A stretch of 64,000 bases of DNA from Lytechinus variegatus (GCF_018143015.1 NC_054751.1:21342425-21406424); one strand, 5' to 3'. Numbered from the stretch's first letter, positions 22,016-34,145 are shown. The notes: generated from the sequence alone by a model not told the origin. A program made the numbers and translations.

Positions 22016-23660
22016 AATGTTAAGTTCTGATTTTTCACGATTGAGCTAGTTTTCTGGCGGCAATAAAGTAAATCCTGTATGCTGATTGGTCTAAATAGCA
22101 TCATGTGACCAAACATATTTTCACTATTTTGCGATGATGTTGAAAATGAAACGTCCACTGACAAAAATTTACTATTCTGTGACGTCAATGATGGCAGTCC
22201 AACCTCGGACAAATACTTCCCGCTATACTTACTCAAAGCCTGGTATATTTGTACAGTGTATCGGTAAACGTGCCTCGTGAAAGAAATATCCCTTTGACTT
22301 TGTCGAAACTCAACAAATTTGGGAAAAACTGTAAACTGCATATTGCAATGTGATCATTGGAACTTTTCAAATCAAAGTACCAGTGTCATTCTTAAACGCC
22401 TTAAATATTTAAATAATTCCCGCTTCTTCACCCAGAATGCAATATTTGCCATGAGCCATCGAAATTGTCAAGAATTCAACTACTCTTTTAAAACACTCAG
22501 AACTAATGATTAGTGTAAGCATGGACCTATAAGAAATGGACGATTAACGCGAGCATTCTTTTGATGCAATCATAGTCGCCGTATCCTGAAAATGTGCATA
22601 ATTATAAATGAGAACACGGGTGTTTTGAGAATAGCGGCTACCGAGGCGAATCTGATCTTTACAAAGGAATCTTTTTCCTCTTCTTGGCGCTTGTTGGCTG
22701 ATGTCCTGTAACGGTATTATACCTTTCAATTAAGATGGTTCGGTTTTGGAACAGCAAATTGAGAAGCAGACGATTTTTGTGATATCAAATATGTTATTAT
22801 CGATTTGCACACTTCTGCACACTCATAATGACCTTACTAACAACGAGAGGGGAACGACCCCTACAAGAAACCCACCATGTTTCTCTGGAATATCATGAGG
22901 AAATCTTTAAAATATGATTATAAATTACAATCAATCAATTTAATTTCAGCCTCTATCTCGAAATATTCATACATTTTCCCAAATAAAAAACATGGAACTA
23001 AGATATTTATTTGTAAACCAGAACTGCACATCAATTTCAGAGAATTTAGGTAATTTATTACCTTCTGCGCATACAATTTGTCTAAGGTTAAATGTCTAAT
23101 CACCGAAAGCTTTTGTAACTCATGGATTAATTGACGGCGACCATGATGGTATCACAGGAGACAAAATATGAAAGAATGTTATTCACATGACAATAACAGT
23201 CAGATGTTAGTGAATTCATTAACTAACCGATGAATGTCCATTTTTTATAGGTCCATGGTGTAAGGTAAGCTTCCAGCATTCCTACTTGTGTAATTCAAAG
23301 GGTCTTCGCAATTTCTCGTCAAATATCGCAACATATTTCCCTCTTTTCAATATCATCAGTAAACATGTTTGTCTATGGGAGGAGATCACAGTATGACCCC
23401 CCCCCCCCCCTTGAACATATTCACGATGTTAAACGATCATTACTTACTTTGGGGTCATCTGATCAAATGTAATTTTCACTAATCATTTCGAAACAGCTTG
23501 TTCATGGAGTTTGATTCGTTATGCCCTTTTCGAGGAATGATAGGCTGAATTTACTCAGGATAAACTCCATTGATGCCTCGATTTGGACTTGATTCATGCT
23601 CGATGAATAAATTTCGTAACTTCTATTTTCTTATTGTATTAATGGCAATCAAAGTGTGTG
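22016..23660. other. unassigned stretch
   Basis: AT-rich, no gene recognised. It contains AATAAA at 22062-22067, a TGTGACGTCAATG (CRE-like) site at about 22179 and a poly-C run at about 23397-23411. Confidence 0.4.
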
Positions 23661-23669
23661 TATAATAAG

Positions 23670-24125
23670 CTAGTTCGTAGTTCCTTTCTGCGTATGATCA
23701 AAAGATTCTACGCATGATCAGAAGAAGGTCATTTGTACTAAATTGACATAGTGCTTTAAAATCTAATGAGATAAGCACCAACTTTGATGTCTTGATTATT
23801 CATATATTCTTTTGAATTGTCGTTTTCATTTACATCCACAAAAAACAACAATGCTTCCACGAACGACTGGTATTTCACAGTTTGTCAAGTACATTGTGCA
23901 ACATGCTAAGATATGCATTCAAAGTAGGAATGCAACAAATACCTTCATTAAGTGTTCATTGGTGTGCTATTCTAGTCACCTGGTCTATTCAATTTCTTCA
24001 TCCATATGTCTGTATGTAAGGCAAGCTTACGTAATATCTTGCTTTGAAATCTGCCTATATTGATGAAAGAAATGAAAGGTCATTTGACCAAAATTGCCCA
24101 TGAATTAACTACGAACTGGTCTTTT
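23670..24125. mobile_element. probable MITE with CTAGTTCGTAGTT ends
   Basis: Left CTAGTTCGTAGTT (about 23680) and right AACTACGAACTGG (about 24107) are inverted, with a shared subterminal GGTCATTTG. Outside both ends lies the same sequence, AAAGTGTGTGTATAAT (about 23650 and 24131), as direct copies. It looks like a roughly 450-bp foldback element. Confidence 0.6.
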
Positions 24126-24140
24126 GCAATAAAAGTGTGT

Positions 24141-24920
24141 GTATAATTCGAAAAGGTTATCCAGTAAGGCTCCACCACACTCACCTTGTAAGCTTTTAAG
24201 TAGCGTCGATGGATATTATTTGTATTTGCTACATGTTATCATGGTTATTGTCACAATTAAATTGATCAAGTATGCTAATAATCGTTTCGAAGTCATTTCA
24301 ATAAGAGCGCTCATTAATGGAATCACTATGTTTCTATAATTATCTTTATAATCAAATAAGATATTTATCTAAGTCATTCAAAAATGTATTCACAGAGTAT
24401 ACTCCTGCCTTTCATGATCAATTTTGTACTACATGAATATCAATATGTTTTCGATCGGTAGTGGATGATGTACATCATTTCCGATGATATTTACAAAGTT
24501 AAATATTTTGGTACTTTTTTACTTTTTAATAAATAAATGAATATAAAGCATGTTCAGAGTTCTTCGACATAGTAATTTATCATGTTTTGTTTTGATCAAA
24601 GTATTCGTTATTGTGTCGCATTCGAAACAACTACGATAATTTAGTCAACAAACATGATAAAATGGAGATAATGGATACAATTCCGAGTCATTATCTAGGC
24701 ACTGCTTAATAACAAATTGAGAAATATTTTTACATAAATGAAAACATATAACAATTGATAAAATGTTCAAAGTTAGCACAAAAGAAAAATACAGATATAA
24801 ACTACAAATTGTATAATTCATTCATTGAAAACCATTGATATTGAAGTAATGAAATGAAAAGGTGCACTATAGGAGCTAGGAATTTGAGTGAAACAGTCAT
24901 ATTTCTAAATTTGAAATAAA
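24141..24920. other. unassigned stretch
   Basis: AT-rich with no recognised gene, repeat family or signal. Confidence 0.4.
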
Positions 24921-25046
24921 ATTCGATTCGCACTTCGCGCTTGTTTAGTGTGGGTTTTTTTTTCAAATAAAAAACGTGATTAACTAGTCCAGTTATCAGC
25001 TCAGATATCTTAATATTTTCACCTCTCGATTCGCGCTCGCTCTATA

Positions 25047-25790
25047 GTTATATTCTATTTGATTTTGATTTTATTTTATTTATCTCTGCATTCAAGATGA
25101 TATATGCAACATAACATCAAGGTGATACATTTAAGTTTTACGAAGTAATAAAGCAATCATAATAAAGCAATGAACAATAAATATCAACAAGAAGCAATAT
25201 TCAATCAAAAGAAAATAAATGAATGCAGGAGACCGCAATCGTGAGCGGTTAAGCTTGAAAATGATGGCGGCCTCGTAAAATGGTACATAAATTTATTTCT
25301 TCATTGATCAAAATTATTGGGTGCAATGCAGGTGCAGGTGCGGGTGCAGTAAAGGGCGGTTGAATAATTAACTTGAAGAGGAGGATACATATGATTCGAT
25401 GGTTTTTCTTTTAATAGTGGCTTTAAATGAGTATATTGTTGAACATGACTTAATATTGTCTGGCAAGTTGTTCCAAATATCAGGACCATAATGTCGAAAT
25501 GATTTATGAGTTATTAATAACTTAGGGTTGGTGAGATGAAGGTTTCCTGATGAGCGGGTTGGGTAGGAATCAACGGACCTGTTAATGCATATTATTAAAG
25601 GACAGAGTAAGCTCATTATTAAAGTATTTGAACATAAAGATGGCTACTTGAATCGTATTGATATCAAATATTTTTAAAGTTTTGAGTTTATTTTCGAGTC
25701 TATTCATGAGTAACTGCAAACAGTAATTTAACATGTCCTTTTTCATAAAAGTTAATATTCTTTTAGCTCGCACTCGCATGAATTGCTTAG
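25047..25790 (-). pseudogene. LINE 3' fragment, minus strand
   Basis: Minus frames at 25368-25616 and 25582-25779 encode the LINE C-terminal block in two broken frames: LKTLKIFDINTIQVAIFMFK, SYPTRSSGNLHL and RHYGPDIWNNLP. The 3' end (plus 25050-25098) reads TGCAGAGATAAATAAAATAAAATC in part. It is 5'-truncated and inactive. Confidence 0.85.
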
Positions 25791-25860
25791 TTATATACGC
25801 CTATTATTCCTACAAATAAAGCCATTTGGCTAGAATATCCAGTTTTATGATTGGAAATCT

Positions 25861-26526
25861 ATTTTTTTTTTAATTATGTGTTTTATTGGTATTCAAAATC
25901 ACATATAATCACAATATTTACAGGTAATTGGAAATGATTTGAAACAGTTCAAAAGCAGTAAAATCACAAAACAGAGATAAAATAAAAAAATAAATGAGAA
26001 AAAATATAAAAAAATTAAAAAGGGTGACATAAATCAAAATAAAACATTGGACGATACAGGTTACTCTATACGGAATACACATCGAGATGAATTTACATGT
26101 ATAATCATTTGTAGCATATTACTCTGTGCATGCATTGTACAAGTCTCAATTTAAGATACAAAAACAAATAGAATGAAAAAGGGGGAACTACCTGTATCTA
26201 AAATAAAAATCATATATCAAATCGCCACTTCTTAAAGTGTACAGTGAGTTTTTTTTCTTTTCTTGGCTAGGTGATGCTCAATTTCCTTTTGTTTCTTCAC
26301 AAAACTTTTAAATAAATCCACATTTGGTAAGGTGTTCTTGAATTTACAAATATAAATATTTAGCCAATAATAAAAGGTAACAAATCTATCCGTTGATACA
26401 CCGAACAATTTTTGAAAATTAGTGAGGTTGAAATCTGAAATATGTTTTTTTATCGTAGTCAATAGAAGATTCCAAATCGGGGTAACCTTATCACAGTCAC
26501 AGAACAGATGAATTATTGATTCTTAG
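25861..26526 (-). pseudogene. L1/Tx1-like LINE 3' fragment, minus strand
   Basis: The minus strand from about 26520 reads IIHLFCDCDKVTPIWNLL and continues into FQKLFGVSTD and FYYWLNIYICKFKN. This is the C-terminal H-L-F-x-x-C...W block typical of L1/Tx1-type ORF2. The 3' end at plus 25862-25871 is a poly-T, i.e. a poly-A tail, unlike the pentamer tails of the other LINEs here. This is a second, unrelated LINE lineage, heavily 5'-truncated. Confidence 0.75.
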
Positions 26527-26934
26527 TTCGCGCTTGAATCATTTGTTTGGTTTATACTGTATATCAATCCTCTTCATGGTTACAATTGAGTTTTCAGGTC
26601 GAAACATACAAAGTTTCAGCTCGCGTTTCGTATATACTCGCACCTCTGGATCGGTGAGATACAATATATTCATGGATCACTGTAAACAGTCGTTGCAGGC
26701 CAGTATATTGAAAATTTCAGTTAGCTCTCACATGGATCGTTTAGTTAGATACGCATCTAGCTAATAATCATAAATGCTGGTCGAAATGTTTTATTTTCAG
26801 TTCTTGATATATAAAATATATAGAAAAAAAATGAGCTCGCATTTTGCACTCTCATGGTAGGCCTGATTTATATCCAGGCCACAAGTTACTAAAATTAAGT
26901 AAGGAGTAAGGACCCCAACCCCCCAAAAAATGTA

Positions 26935-27055
26935 TATATTATATATACATATGTATATATTATATATATATATATATGTGTGTGTGTGTGAGGGTGTGTG
27001 TGTGTGGGGGTGTATGGGTGGGTGTGTGTGTGTGTTTACGTGTGTGGGTGTGAAG
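26935..27055. repeat. (TA)n / (TG)n microsatellite
   Basis: (TA)n from about 26935 runs into (TG)n and TGGG variants up to about 27050. The minus Pro/His/Thr-rich open frame across it is a by-product. Confidence 0.95.
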
Positions 27056-27390
27056 TTATACATGTACAACAGCTTTGGCAATTCTTTTATTTAAATATTG
27101 TGTGAAAGAAATGGATAAAGAGAACAATGGTAGGCGTAGCTTAAATCAAGGTTCCCCAGAGCTATCTACCCTTTGGAAAAAAAATGGTGATGCCGAAAAA
27201 TTATCTTTGCCAGGAATCGAACCCGGATTCGATTGACCGTCAGATAGACAGATTTTCGACACTATACCAATTATAATTTTCTTTGTCGGGTGTAGATGGG
27301 TTTTGAACAATGACTCTTTATCAATTTCTTTCACACAATATTTACATAAGAGTTGCCAAAGCTATTGTACATGTTGTACTTCACACATTT
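27056..27390. mobile_element. foldback element enclosing a tRNA-like segment
   Basis: About 75 bp at 27060-27130 (TACATGTACAACAGCTTTGG onward, through GTGTGAAAGAAATGGATAAA) is repeated inverted at 27305-27385. Between the arms lies a segment with Pol III A- and B-box-like sequences on the minus strand. Confidence 0.8.
27205..27285 (-). ncRNA. tRNA-derived Pol III promoter, SINE head or pseudo-tRNA
   Basis: The minus strand reads TTGGTATAGTGTCG (A-box-like), then about 30 nt later GGGTTCGATTCCTGG, which contains a perfect B box (GGTTCGATTCC) and a T-arm. An acceptor stem and a normal anticodon arm are not evident. I see a SINE head or decayed tRNA, not a working tRNA gene. Confidence 0.6.
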
Positions 27391-28140
27391 GTATACTTTC
27401 TCCCATACGTGAACTGCATCAAAGCAATAGCTTTGATCCAGCTGAGGCATGGCGGCTTGTCATTGTTATGATATGGGACATTTACCTTTAGAAATGTTAA
27501 TGACAATTGGAAGAAAATAAATGATTACTTGAGTTAAAAAGAGGCATTTTAAGTTATAGTTGGAAACAGGTCTAATTCGCTCGATTTAGGCGTGCTGAAT
27601 GTGACCTGACTGGTTCTAAGACCGCTTTCTCAAGTTTTTACATGGTTTGCATACCTTACAAACGTCATCACTTCCTGTAATCACAAAACGGGTGCAAAAA
27701 AAAACACGGAACTTAATTTCCGTTTATTGAATAGATCCTGGGATTTGATGCCAGCCAATAATTCAGTTGTGCCAATTTTAAGTTCTGACATCATTCTTTA
27801 AAATTATTGTTATTTTAGGTCATCATAAACCATTAAACGATGGTGTTCGAAACTTCTAGATTGTATACGAGTAAACATGGTAAATGCGGACCGAATACCG
27901 TAGGACAGACTGCGCCCAAACCGTATCAAAATGATTAATTACAATGTTCGCATAATATAGTTCATGGTAAACGCGACCAATCTCATAAGAACAGTATTGA
28001 CAAACAATTTCATTCCCACTTTTCATTGAATCATATTTCTTGATTTCAAGTATAAGTTTGTTGATGACAAATAGAATTTCCTTTTCTTTTTTGGTCTTGT
28101 TTATTGATCAAATAGAATTTGCGCACGTCGGCATATATAA
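27391..28140. other. unassigned stretch
   Basis: AT-rich, no recognised gene or repeat. Confidence 0.4.
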
Positions 28141-28142
28141 CA

Positions 28143-28212
28143 TTATGATTTTCATGCAGATCGAGCATACTGATCTTATGATTTTCATTAGAGATCGAGC
28201 ATACTGATCTTA
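28143..28212. repeat. two-copy ~34-bp tandem duplication
   Basis: TTATGATTTTCAT...GATCGAGCATACTGATC occurs twice in succession, differing in a few bases. Confidence 0.9.
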
Positions 28213-28895
28213 AACAAATAGGAGTAATGCCGAAAATTTGTTAAACAAAAGATACAATCAATTTTAAAAATTAACATTGTAAGTCTGTAGTAAATCATGT
28301 ACAGAATGTTACAATTAATTGTTAACATTATAAGCTAATCTCTTAGATTACTCCACCCTAATTTCTAAATTGCTGTTCCTTTATAAATTAGAGCACCTAG
28401 TCGAAATGCTGTTTATTTGTATGGAGAAATTAAGTCCGGTCCTTAAACATGTTAAAGACCTCTCCAGAAAACCGTTACAAATTCAAAAGGCATTTTCTTT
28501 ATTGGACAGAATCTTCAGGGTGTTTTTCACAAGATAATCTAACTATAAAGATATGCAACTCCAACATGTGTCAAATCATCGGTTTTTTCGAAACAAAGTA
28601 CCCAGCTCGATCTTAGCCCTATTCAGATGCATCGTACATGTAGTAAAGAAAGGAAATACATTTGCATGGTGCAACAAGGGATCTAAATCTACCTATCCTG
28701 TTCACTTTCATAAATTGCAAATTTTGTACCTTGTTGATTATTTTAAGCGCTCCATAATTTCAGGACTGACTATCCTTGCTCGGTCGTTATATTCTATCGC
28801 ACACAGCAAACGCCCCCCCCCCCCCCCTCTTCGCCCATATACTGGATGCAATGGGTTCAAAATGCCAAGTTTCCCTGTACACATTTTCAAGGATA
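28213..28895. other. unassigned stretch
   Basis: No gene recognised; contains a poly-C run at about 28811-28825. Confidence 0.4.
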
Positions 28896-29245
28896 TTCTT
28901 ATTTTTCTTCTCCTTTTTCTTCTTCTCCTTCTTCTACTTTATTTTTTTTTCTTCTTCTCCTTCTTTTGAACTTCCTTTTCTCCTTCTTCGTCTTCATCAT
29001 CATCATCATCATCTTCCTCCTCCTCCTCTCCCTTCCTCTTCTCTTTCCTTATATTCTTCTTTTTCTTCTTCTTCTTCCTATTCTTCTACTTCTTCTTCTT
29101 CCTCCTCCTTCTGATCTCCTCCTCCTCTTCTCCATCATCATCTTCTTCCTCCTCCTCATTCCCTTCCTACTCTTCTTCTTCTCCTTCTTCGTCTTCCCAT
29201 TCTTCTTTTTCTTCTTCCTCCTCCTGATCTCCTTTTCTTTACGTT
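28896..29245. repeat. CTT/CTC pyrimidine-rich simple tract
   Basis: About 350 bp dominated by TTC, CTC and ATC triplets. All long Leu/Phe/Ser frames on + and Lys/Arg frames on - across it are composition artefacts. Confidence 0.95.
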
Positions 29246-30249
29246 TTCTCTGTACGCCTTCCAAAATCATGCATCAACATGAAAAAGAGCAGAATAATCC
29301 ACGAGAACAAGGAATCTGGTCAAAGGCCAGCAGCCACTGTAATTTCATTCTCTATATAAATCTATGTCTGTAATTTTATTTTCGTGTATTATGATAGAAT
29401 CAAGGACCTACGTGCAGGAAAACACTGTAAGCACAGGTGTCCATTGTCATGGACCAATGCCAGGCTCTGTTGCAAGCTACGTGCAGAGTCCTAAGAATTT
29501 AATTGGCAAAAAATGATATGAGAGATGCCATGAGCCTGACGGGCCGGTCATATGTTCTCTGTTGGGATTTAGCATGACCCGGGAAATATTAAAGTGAAGT
29601 CTACCCTGATATCAGTTTGTATTATCAAATAAAACAAAATCGGAAAAGATATTGATGAAGGTTTGGCGAAAATCTATCAAAGTATATCAGAGTTATACAA
29701 ATTTTGCTATTTTGATGCCCCATCTAATGTAGTAACAAAGCTGTTATTTAAAGAAATACCTGTGCATTCGATGTACAATCAAATCCATTAAAAATCTTTT
29801 CACTTTTAGGCCTGGTTGGGTTGTTGAGCAGTGATGTACAAAAACTTGCGGCTAAGCAAAAAGAGGGATCATAGGCCACCATCACAGCAACGAAATTAGC
29901 AACAACAACAAAAATACAAGCAAAAGAATGAATTGAATCTAGGGGAGGTATGTGTGTTTGTGTGTGCTCGCGCACACACACCCTCACAAAAAAGTATATA
30001 AGAACAATTTGTCCCCCCCCCCCGCCGCCCTTTGAGGAGAGATTTCTGTCCGTGACTTGGTCTGTAACCAAATACCGTACGTACCCACCAAATATTTATC
30101 TCCAGGCGGATTAATTTCCTCTTTTTACTTTTTTGTTGCACTTTGTCGTATTAAAATATTGTTCATAAACGGTCCATAAATACCATAGACCAAGTGGTGT
30201 TTAGTGGGATTTCAATTGATACTGAAAATGAGACGAAATGGACTAGGGC
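29246..30249. other. unassigned stretch with half of a TTAA element
   Basis: TTAAAGTGAAGTCTACCCTG at 29589 resembles a family C/D end. About 150 bp of similar AT-rich sequence follows, with no matching right end. A poly-C run lies at 30013-30023. No gene seen. Confidence 0.4.
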
Positions 30250-30402
30250 AATGTTCCATAAAAGTTACTAGTATTATGGTAACTTTGCCATCCAATGGTA
30301 TCTGGTAAAAGTGCTCATCAGCCAATCAAAATCAAGGATTCCATGACAGATACCATCGGATGGTAAAGTTACCATAATAGTAACTTTCAGGCAACGGGGC
30401 CT
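30250..30402. repeat. palindromic element with CCAATCA core
   Basis: Arms AGTTACTAGTATTATGGTAA and ATGGTAAAGTTACCATAATA-like sequence pair over about 50 bp. The loop contains CAGCCAATCAAAATCAAGG (30319-30337), shared with the palindromes at 13651 and 18463. Confidence 0.88.
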
Positions 30403-30439
30403 TGGAGACAATTAGACACTATGTCATGCAAACTCTAGC

Positions 30440-30555
30440 TCTTATTCTTCTTCTTCTTACCATTATTATTGTTGTTTTTGTTATTATCATTATTATTCTT
30501 ATGATCATTATTATTATCATTACCATTATTAAAGATATTATTATTATAATCATTA
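30440..30555. repeat. (ATT)n simple tract
   Basis: CTT triplets followed by imperfect ATT/ATC triplets over about 115 bp. Confidence 0.95.
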
Positions 30556-31236
30556 GACCATCTAGTTAGTAGAGACTAAGTGGGTGTAGACTACACTAGC
30601 GTCTGCCCCCCCCTAACGAGTCACAACTGATGCAAGGGACATATCCCTGCCCCTCCTGACGAGAAAACAGACGTGTGCCCCTCTTTTTAATGACCTTTTT
30701 TTATTCTTTTTTTTTTTTTCTGGTACGAAATCCTTTATTTGTGGTTAAGTCCCTTTTTTTTGCTTGTCGAATTTTCGCGGACGAAATATCGTCAACCCCC
30801 CCCCCCCTCCCTTTGGAAAATCCTTGGTACACCACAGGACTGTGGAAATTTGCCTCCGAGATGACCTGTAAACTATGACTGCTTTAACTTGAGGATGTCA
30901 ATAGCCAATCCTTAAATCGCCTGAAATCACAGTATATGCATGAGCAGGAAATGATAATGACACTCAGGATAATCAAGGCACAGTAATAATGGAACCAGTT
31001 GCTCCTTGATCATATTGATGAAACATTAAACTTGATTTAGTTCTTGATACTTTGGTTTTTTCCGCTTGTTCGGCCAATATCGCTTGCAAAAAAAAAGAAA
31101 ACCGGAACATGACCTTCCTGTCAATCTTTTAGCGAAACGTCTTCTGGTTACATGTCAATCAATATCTTTCTCTATCGATGAAATTACAGAATGAAAATGG
31201 CCTTTTTATTCGCTGATGACATGGATGTTGACCACT
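30556..31236. other. unassigned stretch
   Basis: Poly-C runs (about 30607 and 30797), no gene recognised. Confidence 0.4.
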
Positions 31237-31475
31237 TACACTGTAAAAACTGCGGTGTTAAAACTGACACCAATTGGTGTTAATAGGGGACCACACCTTG
31301 AGGTGTTAAAATTACACCCTAGAGATTAAACATAACACCAAAGAGTGTAAATGTAAAAACAAAAGGTGTTGTAATAACACCTATAGGTGTAAAACACCAC
31401 CAATTTAACACCGGTGTAAAATAACTGGTGTGGTCCTGTATGTACACCGGTTAATACCACAGTTTCTACTGTGTA
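31237..31475. mobile_element. MITE, ACACTGTAAAAACTG ends (~240 bp)
   Basis: The left end ACACTGTAAAAACTGCGG and right end CCACAGTTTCTACTGTGT are inverted. The interior is built from repeated GGTGTTAAAA / TAACACC words in both directions, giving many possible local hairpins. Non-coding. Confidence 0.88.
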
Positions 31476-32239
31476 CCTCGATCAGACATAGGGCCCTGGG
31501 GACGATTTTACGATGTATTTACTGGGCGTGCTGATGTAAATTTGGAAAAGCAAAAAATAATAATAATAATGATTATAAAATAAAAGGTTTACACTACTAG
31601 ATGGAGGTCACATTCGTTCCGAGAAATTTGAAAAGAAAGAAGAAAAAATGTTTTTCAATGCAAAATTAAGGTTGTTTTCGTTATATTTTTCAATTTTTAC
31701 ACATCTTCCAGAATACATGGGGGTGTTGCCTATGGAAAATAATACACGCAGAACCCCAATGATATTTGATTAGACGCTGTGTTTGCAGGCGCGGTTCTAA
31801 TGTTGGGCTTCTATAGGGGCTTGAGAAACTTTCGACGTCGGTTTATGCAATATAGTAGAAATGGCCTATCGTGGGCAGGGGCATGGCATAATGTGAATGT
31901 GTGAGACTATACTGATCTAACCAAGCAGCTAGTCCCCCCCCCCTGGTTCCATTTTTTTTATCATGCAAGGGAGCGTAGCGACCGATTAAAAAAACACATA
32001 TTCAAATTGCTTTATAATGTTTTTCATAACCATTTCATCTATCAGGCCCTGATCGGTATTAAATATGTGGATGAGGGCAGTTTTACGATCGGTTGGGGGC
32101 AAGAATTGAGAATGGGGATTACTCTTACTCTTTCCATGTGTTCCAAACGTAAGTGAAGCAAGCGAACGAGCAAAAAATACATATATTCATGACCGATATT
32201 TTCAAATTCTAGAGACGAATGAACGTAATGTAGGTATCA
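31476..32239. other. unassigned stretch
   Basis: Contains GGGAGCGTAGCGACCGATTA (about 31971) and AAGCAAGCGAACGAGCAAAA (about 32157), reverse-strand relatives of the CTCGC motif. No gene. Confidence 0.4.
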
Positions 32240-32438
32240 TACACTCTTAAAAATGTTGGGCAACACACTGTCCACACAACAATTGGTTAAAACATATATC
32301 CAAGTCTGGGTAGTTTTAAACCAATGTGTGCTTTTGGGTGAAATCTGCACAATATTGGTTGAAAAGTACCCAGACTTGGATAAACATTTTAACCAATTGT
32401 TGTGTGGACAGTATGTTGCTCAACATTTTAAGAGTGTA
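32240..32438. mobile_element. MITE family B, copy 2 (~200 bp)
   Basis: Ends ACACTCTTAAAAATGTTGGG and its inverted partner, then CTGTCCACACAACAATTGG on both arms. The centre has a nested inverted pair (CCAAGTCTGGGTA / TACCCAGACTTGG). Homologous to 3165-3362. The 86-codon frame across it is not a gene. Confidence 0.92.
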
Positions 32439-33054
32439 GAATATGACAGGAAATGGGGTTCTCACGCATATGGTACCAACCCCCTTTTAAAATGTTACGA
32501 GGGAATGTGTTGATCGGTCAGAAAATTTTCGAAGTAAAACCTCCATTAAATTCAAGTTTGGAGCATTTTGTTAGAACAAAATATATAATGTAATATGCAA
32601 CATATTCAAATTCCAAAATGGGATACTCGACCCCTACTCGACATGCAGAAAGGCAACTAAAGAACATGACCTGGGAACATTACACAACTTACAACTTACA
32701 CAACAAAGTATTGTAGAGATCAGAGTCAAGTCACTCTAAACATGACAAAAAGAAACTTGGATCCGGGGGAGGGGTGATTACCACCCATGAAATTATTCGT
32801 GGACAGACATATCGATTAATTTACTCCCCAAATAATTTTGACAACTTAAATTTTTTTAATTATTCAATGCAAAAATATGATTTAAAAAAATTGGAAGGCA
32901 CTATAAGCCGCTCTCCTTAACGATAAAATAACACTATAAACGTGAAAATAAATTGTCAAGTTTTCGGCGTTCTTCATGTGCAAAGTTTTGTGTTAGAATT
33001 TGGCGCGCAATAAATTTCTGATATATTTTCACTTTTTGTCTTTTTGAAGCAGAG
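32439..33054. other. unassigned stretch
   Basis: AT-rich, no recognised feature. Confidence 0.4.
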
Positions 33055-34145
33055 TGAGACTATAGGCGCCGCTTTTCCGACGGCGGCGGCGACGGCGGCG
33101 GCGTCAACATCAAATCTTAACCTGAGGTTAAGTTTTTGAAATGACATCATAACTTAGAAAGTATATGGACCTAGTTCATGAAACTTGGCCATAAGGTTAA
33201 TCAAGTATTACTGAACATTCTATTAGAGTTTCATGTCACATGACCAAGGTCAAAGGTCATTTAGGGTCAATGAACTTAGACCATGTTGGAGGAATCAACA
33301 TCGAAATCTTAACCTGAGGTTAAGTTTGTGAAATGTCATCATAACTTAGAAAATATATAGACCTAGTTCATGAAACTTGGACATAAGGTTAATCAAGTAT
33401 CACTGAACATCCTGCATGAGTTTCACGTCACATGACCAAGGTCAAAGGTCATTTAGGGTCAATGAACTTTGGCCGAATTGGGGATATCTGTTGAATTCCC
33501 ATCATAACTTTGAAAGTTTATGGATCTGATTCATGAAACTTGGACATAATAGTAATCAAGCATCACTGAATATTTTGTGCAAGTTTCAGGTCTCATGATT
33601 AAGGTCAAAGGTCATTTAGGGTCAATGAACTTTGGCCGAATCGGGGGTATCTGTTGAATTACCATCATAACTTTGAAAGTTTATTAGTCTAGTTCATTAA
33701 ACTTGGACATATGAGTAATCAAACATCACTGAACATCCTGTGCGCGTTTCAGGTCACATGACCAAGGTCAAAGGTCAATGAACTTTGGCCGAATTGGGTG
33801 TATCTGTTGAATTACCATCATAAATTTGAAAGTTTATGGATCTGATTCATGAAACTTGTACATAAGAGTAATCAAGTATCACTTAACATCCTGTGCGAGT
33901 TTCAGGTCACATGATCAAGGTCAAAGGTCATGTAAGGTCAATGAACTTTGGCTATGTTGGGTTTTTTTGTTGAATAACCATCATATCTCTGTAAGTTTAT
34001 TGGTCTCGTTCATAAAAAGTGGACATAAGAGTAACCATGTATCACTGAACATCTTGTGTGAGTTAGAGTAGTATTCAAAGTCAGCACTGCTGCTATATTG
34101 AACCGCGTGATGCAGGTGAGACGGCCAGAGGCATTCCACTTGTTT
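33055..34145 (+). repeat. ~165-bp tandem array carrying DR1 sites
   Basis: After a GC-rich lead (GGCGGCGGCGACGGCGG, about 33080) come five full, diverged units of roughly 150-180 bp. Each includes ATCATAACTT, TTCATGAAACTTGGACATAA, ATCACTGAACATC, CACATGACCAAGG and GGTCAATGAACTTTGG-type blocks. Each full unit carries a perfect AGGTCAAAGGTCA (five copies at about 33248, 33439, 33602, 33765 and 33919). The array ends in a non-repeated segment with ACCGCGTGATGCAGGTGAGACG-like sequence. It may be the body of a non-autonomous element. No coding potential. Confidence 0.9.

Larger units (their letters stand above)
24925..26860. repeat. degenerate CTCGC-motif array (small)
   Basis: Short CpG-rich motifs resembling CTCGCGCTTCGCGCTCGC recur in AT-rich sequence at about 24930, 25028, 25769, 26527, 26620 and 26836. 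Two retroelement fragments (25047-25790 and 25861-26526) sit between them. It is a more decayed version of the array at 53540-56450. Confidence 0.7.

Noticed and set aside
27205..27285. Functional tRNA gene
   Set aside because: The B box and T-arm are good, but I cannot form a proper acceptor stem and anticodon arm, and the segment lies inside a foldback repeat.
28553..29373. Leu/Phe/Ser-rich and Lys/Arg-rich frames
   Set aside because: They follow a CTT/CTC simple tract.
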